From Dehalococcoidia bacterium (GTDB lineage: Bacteria > Chloroflexota > Dehalococcoidia > UBA2247 > RBG-13-53-26), in the NCBI GenBank assembly GCA_016932645.1, contig JAFGCL010000077.1:1-38045 (forward strand): a DNA stretch of 38,045 nt, in the 5' to 3' direction. The notes under the pieces are model-generated. The model saw only the letters and a list, made by a program, of their open reading frames with translations. It searched no databases and had not been told where the DNA came from. Shown here one piece after another: positions 7,718 to 17,652 of the stretch; within the stretch, counting starts at the first letter, position 1, and every line of letters begins with the position of its first letter. A program made the translations under genes and the position numbers.

Positions 7718-8371
7718 ATGGAGCGAATCGAGGAGTTCCTTCAAGCCACCGAACTCTGTGACTTCGACAGGTGCGCCGCCATACGCAACAAGGCCTCCCA
7801 CCTGGCACAGGGGTGTGGGGACAACCAGCGGAAGTTCCAGAGGGTGTACGAGTTTGTCAGGGAGTTGCCCTATGGGCTGGAGGACTGGGATGTGAAGGCA
7901 TCCGAGACGCTGGCCAAAGGGTGGGGCATGTGCTGCGGCAAGACGAATCTGCTGGTGGCCATGTCACGGGCGTTGTCGATTCCGGCGAGGTACCGGGTCT
8001 TCAAGATCAAGGCGGAGCGTCGTCTGCTGAAGCAAGTAATGGAACAGAACAGCAGCGTGGCGGCCCAGTTCGGGAACTTGCCTCCGGTGCAGGACCACGT
8101 TCAATGCGAAGCCTATGTTGGCCGGTGGCAGGTGTATGACCCGTCGCGGGATTCTGCTTTCGAGAATGGTCTGAGGAAACTGGCGATCCCACTGGAAAGG
8201 GTTCCGGTGGCTGATGCGCAAGGGGCAGCCAACTACGAGATACTGGCCTCGATCGATGACTGGGCCAGAGCCAGACAGAACAGCCGGAAGGTGCGGGATG
8301 ACAGGGAACTGGTCTTTGCCCGGGTGAACGTGGAGCTGGATAAGGTGAGGCGCATGGGCCGGCGGCCGTAG
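7718..8371 (+). CDS. Transglutaminase-like cysteine protease-fold protein
   Basis: A 217-residue cytoplasmic protein of the transglutaminase-like superfamily. The catalytic triad is visible: Cys72 in GWGMCCGKTNLLVAM, His127 in QDHVQCEAYV and Asp141 in WQVYDPSRD. The SIPARYRVF segment is the usual GIPAR strand after the Cys helix. The track ORF starts at 7481 inside the M48 gene; ATG 7718 is chosen because homology begins there and a good promoter ends just upstream. There is no signal peptide, unlike many secreted members. The substrate is unknown; peptidase, amidase or cross-linking activity are all possible. It stands alone, separated from htpX by 104 bp. Confidence 0.8.
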   Translation: MERIEEFLQATELCDFDRCAAIRNKASHLAQGCGDNQRKFQRVYEFVRELPYGLEDWDVKASETLAKGWGMCCGKTNLLVAMSRALSIPARYRVFKIKAERRLLKQVMEQNSSVAAQFGNLPPVQDHVQCEAYVGRWQVYDPSRDSAFENGLRKLAIPLERVPVADAQGAANYEILASIDDWARARQNSRKVRDDRELVFARVNVELDKVRRMGRRP

Positions 8372-8383
8372 AGCCGACGGCCG
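8363..8383 (+). terminator. Hairpin at the end of the transglutaminase-like gene
   Basis: CGGCCGT-agagccg-ACGGCCG forms a 7-bp GC-rich stem over the stop codon. No T-run follows, so it would be a factor-dependent terminator or an RNA-stabilising stem at best. Confidence 0.3.
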
Positions 8384-8644
8384 AATGGCGAATCGCCGAG
8401 GTGTGATGGTAGTATTCGGACCGGGATTGCTGGAGGTGCACAGAGATGCGGTCGTGGGCATAATCCATTCTGCGGTTTTCGGTCCGGGTCAGGTCGGCGA
8501 CCTGCCTCCCACGTGCAGAGGTGCCGTATTCCGTCCGCCTGAGCCGGACTCTATCTGCCCTACAGGCGCACTATGAACAGTTAAGGTGCAGGGGAAGACC
8601 TCCTGCTGGGGGGGTGCATAATCGCCTCAGGAGAGGGAAACAGA
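8372..8644. other. Intergenic region before rarA
   Basis: About 270 bp with no supportable gene. It contains a CATAAT box at 8617-8622 without a clear -35, a short inverted repeat gcagg...cctgc near 8588-8606, and the rarA ribosome-binding site AGGAGAGGG near 8629-8637. Confidence 0.5.
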
Positions 8645-9970
8645 ATGGATCTCTTTGAACATCAGCGCCAACGCCTTATGAACCGGGAAGCGCCTCTCGC
8701 GGCCAGGATGCGCCCGAGTACTCTGGCTGATTTTGTGGGGCAAGAGCACCTGGTGGGCGAGGGACGGGTGCTACGGAAGAGCATTGAGGCAGACCAGCTG
8801 TCCTCCATGATACTGTGGGGGCCGCCGGGCAGCGGCAAGACCACGCTGGCCAACGTCATCGCCACCATCACCAAGTCCCACTTCAGTCCCGTATCCGCAG
8901 TCAGTTCGGGGGTGGCCGACCTGCGCCGGGTGGTGGAGGAAGCTAAGAACAGGCGCGGGATGCAACAACAAAGAACGGTCCTTTTCATCGATGAGATCCA
9001 TCGCTTCAACAAGGCGCAGCAGGACGCCATATTGCCTTATGTCGAGGACGGCACCATAACCCTGATCGGGGCCACTACGGAGAATCCGTCTTTTGAGGTC
9101 ATCGCCCCTTTGCTCTCTCGCTGTCGCGTCTTCACTCTGAAAGCTCTGACCGGTGAGCAGGTGGGCGTCCTGGTCAAACGTGCGCTTGAAGACTCGGAGA
9201 CGGGCTTGGCCCGGCTGGATCTGGAAGTGGATCAAGATGCCCTGAAGCACCTGGTGGCCATGGCCAATGGTGATGCGCGGGTAGCGTTGAACGCCTTGGA
9301 ACTCGCTGCCATGACTACCAAGCCCGGTGCGGAAGGCAAAAGGACGATTTCGCTGGCGACGATTGAAGATGCCCTGCAGCATCGGGCTTTGCTCTACGAC
9401 AGAGCGGGCGAGGAGCACTACAACCAGATATCGGCGCTGCACAAGTCACTAAGGGGCTCGGATCCGGACGCGGCCTTGTACTGGCTAGGCCGGATGCTAG
9501 AGGCGGGAGAAGACCCCTTGTACATCGTCCGGAGGCTGATACGTTTTGCCTCCGAAGACGTAGGGATGGCGGACCCACAGGCACTGACGGTGGCTGTCGC
9601 GGCGCAGCAGGCGGTGCATTTCGTGGGCATGCCGGAGGGGAATCTGGCTTTGGCCGAAGCGGTGGTCTATCTAGCCACTGCTCCCAAGAGCAACTCGCTG
9701 TACCGAGCCTATTCGGAAGTGCAGGGAGATATCAGAAAGACCGGACACCAGCCGGTGCCGCTGCACCTGCGCAATCCGGAGACTACGTTGATGAAAGACG
9801 TGGGCTATGGCAAGGGGTACAAGTATGCCCATGACTACGAAGGGCACTTTGTGGAGCAGCAGAACATGCCGGACGCTTTGAAAGACAGACAATACTACCA
9901 TCCTGCTGATCAGGGCTACGAAAAGGACATCAAAGCCCGAATCAAGGAGTGGTGGAAGGGGAAGAAGTAG
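8645..9970 (+). CDS. rarA: Replication-associated recombination protein RarA/MgsA (AAA+ ATPase)
   Basis: A 441-residue AAA+ ATPase of the RarA/MgsA/WRNIP1 family, which acts at stalled replication forks. Visible motifs in order: N-terminal LAARMRPSTLADFVGQEHLVG, Walker A GPPGSGKTT (about 59-67), Walker B VLFIDEIHRFNKAQQDA, sensor 1 IGATTENPSFEV and arginine finger region LLSRCRVF. The C-terminal tetramerisation domain contains SLRGSDPDAALYWLGRML and EDVGMADPQAL. Length is normal. ATG 8645 has AGGAGAGGG about 8 nt upstream. The next gene starts 15 bp after the stop. Confidence 0.95.
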   Translation: MDLFEHQRQRLMNREAPLAARMRPSTLADFVGQEHLVGEGRVLRKSIEADQLSSMILWGPPGSGKTTLANVIATITKSHFSPVSAVSSGVADLRRVVEEAKNRRGMQQQRTVLFIDEIHRFNKAQQDAILPYVEDGTITLIGATTENPSFEVIAPLLSRCRVFTLKALTGEQVGVLVKRALEDSETGLARLDLEVDQDALKHLVAMANGDARVALNALELAAMTTKPGAEGKRTISLATIEDALQHRALLYDRAGEEHYNQISALHKSLRGSDPDAALYWLGRMLEAGEDPLYIVRRLIRFASEDVGMADPQALTVAVAAQQAVHFVGMPEGNLALAEAVVYLATAPKSNSLYRAYSEVQGDIRKTGHQPVPLHLRNPETTLMKDVGYGKGYKYAHDYEGHFVEQQNMPDALKDRQYYHPADQGYEKDIKARIKEWWKGKK

Positions 9971-9984
9971 TCTGAGGGAATGAC

Positions 9985-10899
9985 GTGGAGAGACGTGTTC
10001 TGATCACCGGCGGGAGCGGCCTCATCGGACGGGCGTTGAGTGCGAATATGGCGGCTGACGGCTATGGCGTAGTGGTGGTGAGCCGCAACCCGGAGCGGGT
10101 CACCGGGCTGCCGGCCAACGTTCGCGTTGAGCGGTGGGATGGCCGGACGACCGAGGGATGGGGCACGCTGGTCAATGGGGCCTACGCGGTGGTCAATTTG
10201 GCTGGGGAGGGGATAGCCAACGGCCGGTGGACTGCAGAGCGCAAACAGCGCATAAGAGACAGCCGACTCAACGCCGGTCAGGCCGTGGTCGAAGCAGTGG
10301 AACTTGCCATGGAGAGGCCACGGGTCTTGTTGCAGGCTTCCGGCGTGGGTTTCTATGGGAATCTCCTGGAAGGAAGCGCTTCGGAGAGCAGGCATGCAGG
10401 TCAGGATTCCCTGGCGCGTCTGGCCGTGGAATGGGAGGCCTCCACGCGCCGGGTGGAAGCCATGGGTGTGCGGAGGGTTGTATTGCGGACGGGGGTCGTG
10501 CTCAGCAGGAATGGTGGCGCACTGCCGCGGATAATGTTGCCTTTTCGGTTCTTCGTCGGTGGCCCTGTCGGAAGCGGCAGGCAATGGATGTCTTGGATAC
10601 ATATTGAGGACGAGGTCGGGGCGATTCGGTTTCTGGTTGAGAATGAGAAGGCCAAAGGCGCCTTCAACCTGAGTGCCCCGAAACCGGTGACGAACGCCGA
10701 TTTCAGCCGGTCACTGGGGCGGCAACTCGGTCGTCCGGCGATCGTGCCAACACCGGAGTTCTTGTTGCGGCTGGTGTACGGTGAAATGGCGGATGTGTTG
10801 CTCCACGGCCAGAGGGTTCTCCCGCGGCGGCTGACGCACATGGGTTATGGCTTCCGGTTTTCTGAGATCGACGCAGCGCTGGAGGATATCCTATCGTGA
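9985..10899 (+). CDS. TIGR01777-type NAD(P)-dependent epimerase (SDR family, SulA/YfcH-like)
   Basis: A 304-residue extended SDR protein. The N-terminal Rossmann motif is RVLITGGSGLIGRAL (GxxGxxG). Family marks follow: WDGRT, VVNLAGEGIANGRW, RIRDSRLNAG, ASGVGFYGN, VVLRTGVVLS, GGPVGSGRQWMSWIHIEDEV and FNLSAPKPVTNADFSR. The C-terminal DUF1731 region ends in LLHGQRVLPRRLTHMGYGFRF. The usual SDR Tyr-x3-Lys is not conserved in this family, and the substrate is unknown. GTG start 15 bp after rarA with GAGGG upstream suggests co-transcription with it. Confidence 0.88.
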   Translation: MERRVLITGGSGLIGRALSANMAADGYGVVVVSRNPERVTGLPANVRVERWDGRTTEGWGTLVNGAYAVVNLAGEGIANGRWTAERKQRIRDSRLNAGQAVVEAVELAMERPRVLLQASGVGFYGNLLEGSASESRHAGQDSLARLAVEWEASTRRVEAMGVRRVVLRTGVVLSRNGGALPRIMLPFRFFVGGPVGSGRQWMSWIHIEDEVGAIRFLVENEKAKGAFNLSAPKPVTNADFSRSLGRQLGRPAIVPTPEFLLRLVYGEMADVLLHGQRVLPRRLTHMGYGFRFSEIDAALEDILS

Positions 10900-11000
10900 G
10901 GTGTGGGGACTGCTGTAAAGCACCCTGATGTCGGTGGCGTTTTACGTGGGCAGAGTTGTTCAGCCCTACCTATTTCACGGAGGGAGATTCGAGCAGAGAC

Positions 11001-11669
11001 ATGGTTGAGAGTGGAAAGACAACACAGGATCACGTGAGATTCCCCGCATCCGGGATTGTACTGGAAGGGATATTTGAGAGACCGAGAGGAGAGAATCCGT
11101 TTCCGTCAGTAGTAGTTTGCCACCCGCATCCCCTCTACGGCGGGGATATGTACAACAACGTCGTCTCCGTGATATGTCAGGCCCTGGGCCAGGGTTCTGT
11201 CGCCACCTTGAGGTTCAACTTCCGCGGGGTTGGCCGAAGCGAGGGGGAGCATGGGGAGGGGATTGGGGAGCAGGATGATGTCAGAGCAGCGCTGGACTTT
11301 CTCGAATCTCGGGCTGATGTTGACAAAGGCCGGATCGGGGTGGCTGGCTACTCATTTGGAACCAGAGTGGTCATGCCCGTGGCGCTGCGGGATTCCAGGG
11401 TTCGGGCGGTAGCTTTGGTTTCGCCGTTCCTCGCTGATGCGGACTGGCAGAGTCTGAAGACGTACAGCATTCCTAAGCTGTTCATCTGCGGCGGGGAGGA
11501 CAACATCATATCGCCGCACAAGGTGAAGCGTCTGGCTGGAGAAGCCGCTGCTCCCAGCGAATGCGAAGTGGTTTTTGGGGCGGACCATTTCTGGTGGGGA
11601 TTCGAGGGCAAGATCGGCCGGAAGGTGTCGGACTTCTTCAGGAGCGCGTTCTTCGGGCAGGCGTCCTAG
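11001..11669 (+). CDS. Alpha/beta hydrolase (dienelactone hydrolase / S9-like)
   Basis: A soluble alpha/beta hydrolase of about 222 residues. The signature VVCHPHPLYGGDMYNNVV is followed by RFNFRGVGRSEGEHGEG, the nucleophile elbow AGYSFGT, the acid in ICGGEDNIISPHK and the base in GADHFWWGFEGK. The CHPHP...GG motif is typical of a bacterial subfamily with esterase or acyl-peptidase-like folds; the substrate is not known. The track begins at TTG 10956, whose first 15 residues do not fit the family. ATG 11001 is preferred, although its best Shine-Dalgarno (GGAGGGAG) sits about 15 nt away, so the start is uncertain. Confidence 0.82.
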   Translation: MVESGKTTQDHVRFPASGIVLEGIFERPRGENPFPSVVVCHPHPLYGGDMYNNVVSVICQALGQGSVATLRFNFRGVGRSEGEHGEGIGEQDDVRAALDFLESRADVDKGRIGVAGYSFGTRVVMPVALRDSRVRAVALVSPFLADADWQSLKTYSIPKLFICGGEDNIISPHKVKRLAGEAAAPSECEVVFGADHFWWGFEGKIGRKVSDFFRSAFFGQAS

Positions 11670-11861
11670 GGAAGCAGCGCAATCGGCGTCAATCTGACCT
11701 ATGGCTTGGTGGCATCCAGTCACCAGGGTGCACAGGGGGGAACATGCAGCACCCACAAGCTGCCCAGGGCTCTCCTGGTTCCTCATGGCGCAGGAATGGC
11801 GCACGACAAGCAGGGAGAGTTATCATCTAGGGTAGACGATAGCAGCATGAAAAGGAGCCAG

Positions 11862-13826
11862 ATGTCCCTGAAAGCCAGAGAAGCCCAATCAGAGAACGGA
11901 CCAGAAGAACGGAAGCTCAAGCGGCTGTTTACTCCGGTCAAGATCGGGAACCTGGAGTTGAAGAACCGGATCATCATGCCACCCATGATCGAACGGCTGG
12001 CCACGAATGGCGCTCCGAACGACGCGGTGAAGGACTTCTACTCCGCCAGGGCGAGAGGCGGTCTGGCGCTAATCGTACTCACGCCCGGCATTGTCGACAT
12101 AAGCATGGCTTCGCCGATTCAGCTAGGCATCTACGATGACAGTTTCATTCCCGGACTGAGACAGTTCACCGACCTGATCCATTCCTGCGGGGCCCACATG
12201 GGCATCCAATTGATGCACCTGGGGCGCCAGAGCGGCGAGATTCAGGGCTACAAGCCGGTGGGCCCCTCGCCGATACCCGTCACGCCGAGGGATGAAGTGC
12301 CGCGTGAGCTGACCACCGGCGAAGTCGACGGGCTGGTGGAGGAGTTCGCCGAAGCCGCCCGGAGGGCCAGAGACGCCGGCTTCGACATGGTTGAGCTTCA
12401 TGGTTGCCATGGTTACCTCCTGAGCAGCTTCCTGTCACCCCTCACCAACAAGCGCAGCGACAAGTACGGCGGCAGCGTGGCGAAGAGGGCCCGGTTCGTG
12501 GTGGAGATTGTGAAGCTGATCAAGGAAAAAGTGGGACAGGACTTCCCCGTCAGCGTCCGGATGAACGGCTCGGACTACATGCCGGGTGGAACGACGGTGG
12601 ACATGGCGCGGCAGACAGCGAAGCTGCTGGAGGAGGCCGGCGCCGACATGATCGGGGTGTCTGGCGGCGCCTACGGTTCGTACCCGGTCATTGTTCCTCC
12701 GTATGACCAACCGCGCGGCTGCAATGTGCCTCTGGCCGCGGCTGTCAAGGAAGTGGTCAAGGTGCCGGTAGCGGTAGCCGGCCGCCTGGATGACCCGTTC
12801 GTAGCTGACGAGGTGCTGCTGTCCGGGAAGGCTGATGTGATAGCGATGGCCAGAGGACTTCTGGCCGATCCGGAGCTGCCGAACAAAGCCGCACGGGGCG
12901 ACTTTAAAGGGATCCGCCGGTGCATCGCCTGCAACGTTTGCATAGACGGTGATCCGACCCCGGTGTCGCCGATCACCTGCACGGTGAACCCGGAAGCCGG
13001 CCGCGAGCGTGAGATGGTGATCACGCCCGCGCCGCTCCCGAAGAGAGTGGTGGTCATTGGCGGAGGATTGGCGGGCCTGGAGGCGGCCCGGGTGGCCGCC
13101 GCAAGAGGCCATCAGGTCACTCTATATGAAGAGAACGCAGAGCTTGGCGGGCAGTGGTTGCTGGCCTCGAAGCCGCCGCACAAGGAGGATCACCTGCTGC
13201 TCCTGGGTTATCTGGTAGAGCAACTGGACAGGCTGGGCGTGGAACGGAAGTACGGAGTGAGAGTCACTGCCGCCTTGGTGGAAGGGGCCCGACCTGATGT
13301 GGTGCTGGTGGCCACGGGAGCCAAGCCGATTGTGCCGCCGATTCCCGGTGTGGACCGGGGAGAAGTGGTCACGGCCTGGGACGTCCTGGGTGGGGGAAAG
13401 GTGGGGAGGCGGGTGCTGGTGGTGGGGGGTGGGCTGACAGGGCTGGAGACGGCGGAGTTCCTGGCTGAACAGGGGAAGGAAATCGTGCTGGTGGAGATGC
13501 TCAAACGAACCGGTGCCGACATGGGCGCCACTATCAGATGGCATCTCATGAACCGGACCAAGAACCTCAACATCAAGACCTTCGTGTCTACTCAAATCAA
13601 GGAGGTTCTGCCCAAAGGCGTCGTGGTCGTGTCGCGAAATGGCGTCGAAGAGACTTGGGATGCTTTTGACACAATAGTGCTGGCTTGCGGGGTCAGGCCG
13701 AAAGATGAGCTGTCGAAGCAGATCGAGGGGAATGTGAAGGAAGTCCACGTGGTTGGCGACGCGGCCAAAGCCCAGCGAGGCTTGGAGGCCATCCGGAGCG
13801 GGAGTGAGATCGGACGCAAGATATAG
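11862..13826 (+). CDS. NADH:flavin oxidoreductase / 2,4-dienoyl-CoA reductase-like FeS flavoenzyme
   Basis: A three-part enzyme of about 654 residues. The N-terminal Old-Yellow-Enzyme TIM barrel binds FMN (LFTPVKIGNLELKNRI, HLGRQSGE, ELHGCHGYLLSSFLSPLTNKR). A [4Fe-4S] cysteine cluster follows in RCIACNVCIDG...ITCTVNPEAGRE, then FAD and NAD(P)H Rossmann motifs VVVIGGGLAGLEAA and VLVVGGGLTGLETAEF. This matches the FadH / trimethylamine dehydrogenase family, which reduces or demethylates substrates using NAD(P)H; the substrate cannot be fixed from sequence. The cysteine spacing reads C-x2-C-x2-C-x12-C, one residue shorter in the second gap than in the usual C-x2-C-x3-C. ATG 11862 has AAAGGAG 4 nt upstream; ATG 11847 is an alternative and the track start 11706 is unlikely. 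Confidence 0.9.
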   Translation: MSLKAREAQSENGPEERKLKRLFTPVKIGNLELKNRIIMPPMIERLATNGAPNDAVKDFYSARARGGLALIVLTPGIVDISMASPIQLGIYDDSFIPGLRQFTDLIHSCGAHMGIQLMHLGRQSGEIQGYKPVGPSPIPVTPRDEVPRELTTGEVDGLVEEFAEAARRARDAGFDMVELHGCHGYLLSSFLSPLTNKRSDKYGGSVAKRARFVVEIVKLIKEKVGQDFPVSVRMNGSDYMPGGTTVDMARQTAKLLEEAGADMIGVSGGAYGSYPVIVPPYDQPRGCNVPLAAAVKEVVKVPVAVAGRLDDPFVADEVLLSGKADVIAMARGLLADPELPNKAARGDFKGIRRCIACNVCIDGDPTPVSPITCTVNPEAGREREMVITPAPLPKRVVVIGGGLAGLEAARVAAARGHQVTLYEENAELGGQWLLASKPPHKEDHLLLLGYLVEQLDRLGVERKYGVRVTAALVEGARPDVVLVATGAKPIVPPIPGVDRGEVVTAWDVLGGGKVGRRVLVVGGGLTGLETAEFLAEQGKEIVLVEMLKRTGADMGATIRWHLMNRTKNLNIKTFVSTQIKEVLPKGVVVVSRNGVEETWDAFDTIVLACGVRPKDELSKQIEGNVKEVHVVGDAAKAQRGLEAIRSGSEIGRKI

Positions 13827-13875
13827 ACAAGCGGCTTGGTATCGTGCATAATGTGAAGCGGATTGTGAAGGAAAA

Positions 13876-15827
<1,952 letters not shown>

Positions 15828-15829
15828 TC

Positions 15830-15858
15830 CTGAGTTGGGGAGGACTGCCACCCCTCAG
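15830..15858 (+). terminator. Imperfect hairpin after gyrB
   Basis: CTGAG-tt-GGGG ... CCCC-TCAG can pair just downstream of the gyrB stop, with a 10-nt loop. No T-run follows, so intrinsic termination is not certain. Confidence 0.35.
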
Positions 15859-16013
15859 CCAGTCAAACCAACCCACGAACGATTCTGGCGGATTCCACAA
15901 TCTGGGAATCCCCCTCTGCCAAAGGGATCCCAGTCATGTTCGATCCGAACGATGACCTGCGTCCAGGCGCTAGCCAGCCGATCCAAGGGCTGGCACGTTA
16001 CTCTCTCCTGACC

Positions 16014-16019
16014 TATAAT
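16014..16019 (+). promoter_or_regulatory. Candidate -10 box upstream of larE
   Basis: A consensus TATAAT in the 254-bp gap between gyrB and larE, 62 nt before the larE ATG. The expected -35 position reads TGGCAC, a poor match. It is the only consensus -10 in the gap and would serve the larE-larB-larC operon. Upstream, 15905-15932 holds a weak CCCCCTCTGCCAAAGGG element that resembles the dispersed hairpin repeats. Confidence 0.35.
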
Positions 16020-16081
16020 CACCTTCACGACGGGTGTTTCTCCTGGTAGCTGTGGGGGCCTGTCGGGCGAGGGGAAGCAGG

Positions 16082-16894
16082 ATGGCATCCGAGAAAGACA
16101 AGCTTGCCAAACTGATGGAGACGCTGTCAGGCCTGGAGAGCGTGGTCGTAGCTTTTTCCGGCGGTGCAGACAGTGCGTTGCTTCTGAAGATGTGCCGTGA
16201 TGTGCTGGGTGAGAGGGTGCTGGCAGTGACGGCGGACTCCCCCATCCATTCGGCGCATGAGGTGGAGGACGCTGGAAAGATGGCCGAATCGTTGCGAGTG
16301 AAGCACATTGTGGTTCATACCGCGGAACTGCAGGATTCTCGTTTCACTGCCAACTCGCCTGACCGGTGCTATCACTGCAAGATGGGGCTGTTCCAGGCGC
16401 TGAAGGAGATTGCGGCGGACAATGGGGTGTCAAACATCGTTGAGGGATCGAATGCCGATGACCTGGGAGACTACCGGCCCGGGGCTCGGGCTGCCGGCGA
16501 GATGGGCGTGCAGCAGCCGCTTCAGGAGGCGGGGCTGACCAGGGCCGAGATAAGGGCCATCTCGAAGGATCTGGGACTACCGACCTGGAACAGGCCCTCC
16601 GAAGCCTGCCTGGTCTCGCGGGTTCCCTACGGCAGCCCGATAACGCCGGAGGCTCTGGCGCTGATCGATGCGGCGGAGACCTTCATCCGGAGCCTGGGGA
16701 TTGTTCAGGTGCGCGTTCGGCACTATGGGCAGACAGCCAGAATAGAAGTGATGCCTGAGGAGGTAGAGAAACTGGCGCGCGAAACCAACCGGCTGCGTGT
16801 GGTCAATCAATTGAGGGGATTGGGCTACATATATGTTACACTCGACCTCGCCGGCTACCGGACGGGTAGTCTGAACGAAGGGGTACCATTGTGA
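16082..16894 (+). CDS. larE: LarE, sulfur transferase for nickel-pincer nucleotide cofactor
   Basis: A 270-residue ATP-dependent PP-loop protein. The pyrophosphatase motif is VVAFSGGADSALLLKM, followed by RCYHCKMGLF, VEGSNADDLGDYRPGARA and the WNRPSEACLVSRVPYG block. The Cys in EACLVSR aligns with the position used as sacrificial sulfur donor in Lactobacillus LarE. LarE converts the carboxylates of the LarB product into thiocarboxylates. ATG 16082 is preferred over TTG 16034 because GAGGGGAAG lies just upstream and family similarity begins at AKLMETLSGLESVVVAFSGG. The stop overlaps the larB GTG by 4 bp, indicating translational coupling. Confidence 0.93.
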   Translation: MASEKDKLAKLMETLSGLESVVVAFSGGADSALLLKMCRDVLGERVLAVTADSPIHSAHEVEDAGKMAESLRVKHIVVHTAELQDSRFTANSPDRCYHCKMGLFQALKEIAADNGVSNIVEGSNADDLGDYRPGARAAGEMGVQQPLQEAGLTRAEIRAISKDLGLPTWNRPSEACLVSRVPYGSPITPEALALIDAAETFIRSLGIVQVRVRHYGQTARIEVMPEEVEKLARETNRLRVVNQLRGLGYIYVTLDLAGYRTGSLNEGVPL

Positions 16895-17652
16895 ATTCAG
16901 AGCACTTGCGCCAGTTACTAGAGAAGGTGAAGTCGGGCGACATTGGCGTAGGGGAGGCGCTGGACCAACTAAAGTTCATGCCGTACGAGGACATCGGTTT
17001 TGCCAAGCTGGACCATCACCGTCTGCTCAGGAGGGGCTTCGCAGAGGTCATTCTGTGCAAGGGCAAGACGCCGGACCAGGTAGCTGGCATCGTCAAGCGG
17101 ATGGCTTTGTCTGCAGGTACCACCTTGGCCACCAAAGCCAGCCCGGGGGTTTTCGATGCTGTGCGGCAGGTGGCGCCGGGCGCCCGCTATCATCAGTTGG
17201 CCGGCCTGATTGTCATCGGAGATGCCCCGCCAGCGGCGGCGGAGGGATACATCTTGATCGTCACAGCAGGCACGGGTGACATCCAGGTAGCCGAAGAGGC
17301 CGCGATCACAGCGGAGACCATGGGAAGCCGGGTGGAGAGAGCCTACGACGTCGGGGTGGCCGGCCTGCATCGCTTGCTGGACTGCAAGGACAAGCTGCTG
17401 GGAGCCAATGTAGTCGTGGCTGTGGCCGGGATGGAGGGGGCCCTGGCCAGCGTGGTCTCGGGCATGGTGGATACGCCGGTCATTGCGGTGCCGACCAGTG
17501 TGGGGTATGGCGCCAGTTTCGAGGGGTTGGCCGCTCTTCTGGGCATGCTGAACTCGTGCTCACCCGGCGTGGCTGTGGTCAACATCGACAATGGCTTCGG
17601 GGCTGGATATCTGGCCAGCATGATAAACCGGAGAAGCGGGGTGAAACGTTGA
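16891..17652 (+). CDS. larB: LarB, pyridinium biscarboxylate-forming enzyme
   Basis: A 253-residue protein of the LarB family, related in its C-terminal half to PurE. In the known pathway LarB carboxylates and hydrolyses nicotinic acid adenine dinucleotide to pyridinium-3,5-biscarboxylate mononucleotide. The N-terminal helix region contains LDHHRLLRRGFAEVILCKGKTPDQ, where family members have an E-V-(V/I)-(F/L)-x-x-G-K pattern. The PurE-like part has ITAETMGSRVERAYDVGVAGLHRLL, VVAVAGMEGALASVVSGMVDTPVIAVPTSVGYGASFEG and NIDNGFGAGYLASMINR. GTG start overlaps larE; larC overlaps its 3' end by 4 bp. Confidence 0.93.
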   Translation: MNSEHLRQLLEKVKSGDIGVGEALDQLKFMPYEDIGFAKLDHHRLLRRGFAEVILCKGKTPDQVAGIVKRMALSAGTTLATKASPGVFDAVRQVAPGARYHQLAGLIVIGDAPPAAAEGYILIVTAGTGDIQVAEEAAITAETMGSRVERAYDVGVAGLHRLLDCKDKLLGANVVVAVAGMEGALASVVSGMVDTPVIAVPTSVGYGASFEGLAALLGMLNSCSPGVAVVNIDNGFGAGYLASMINRRSGVKR

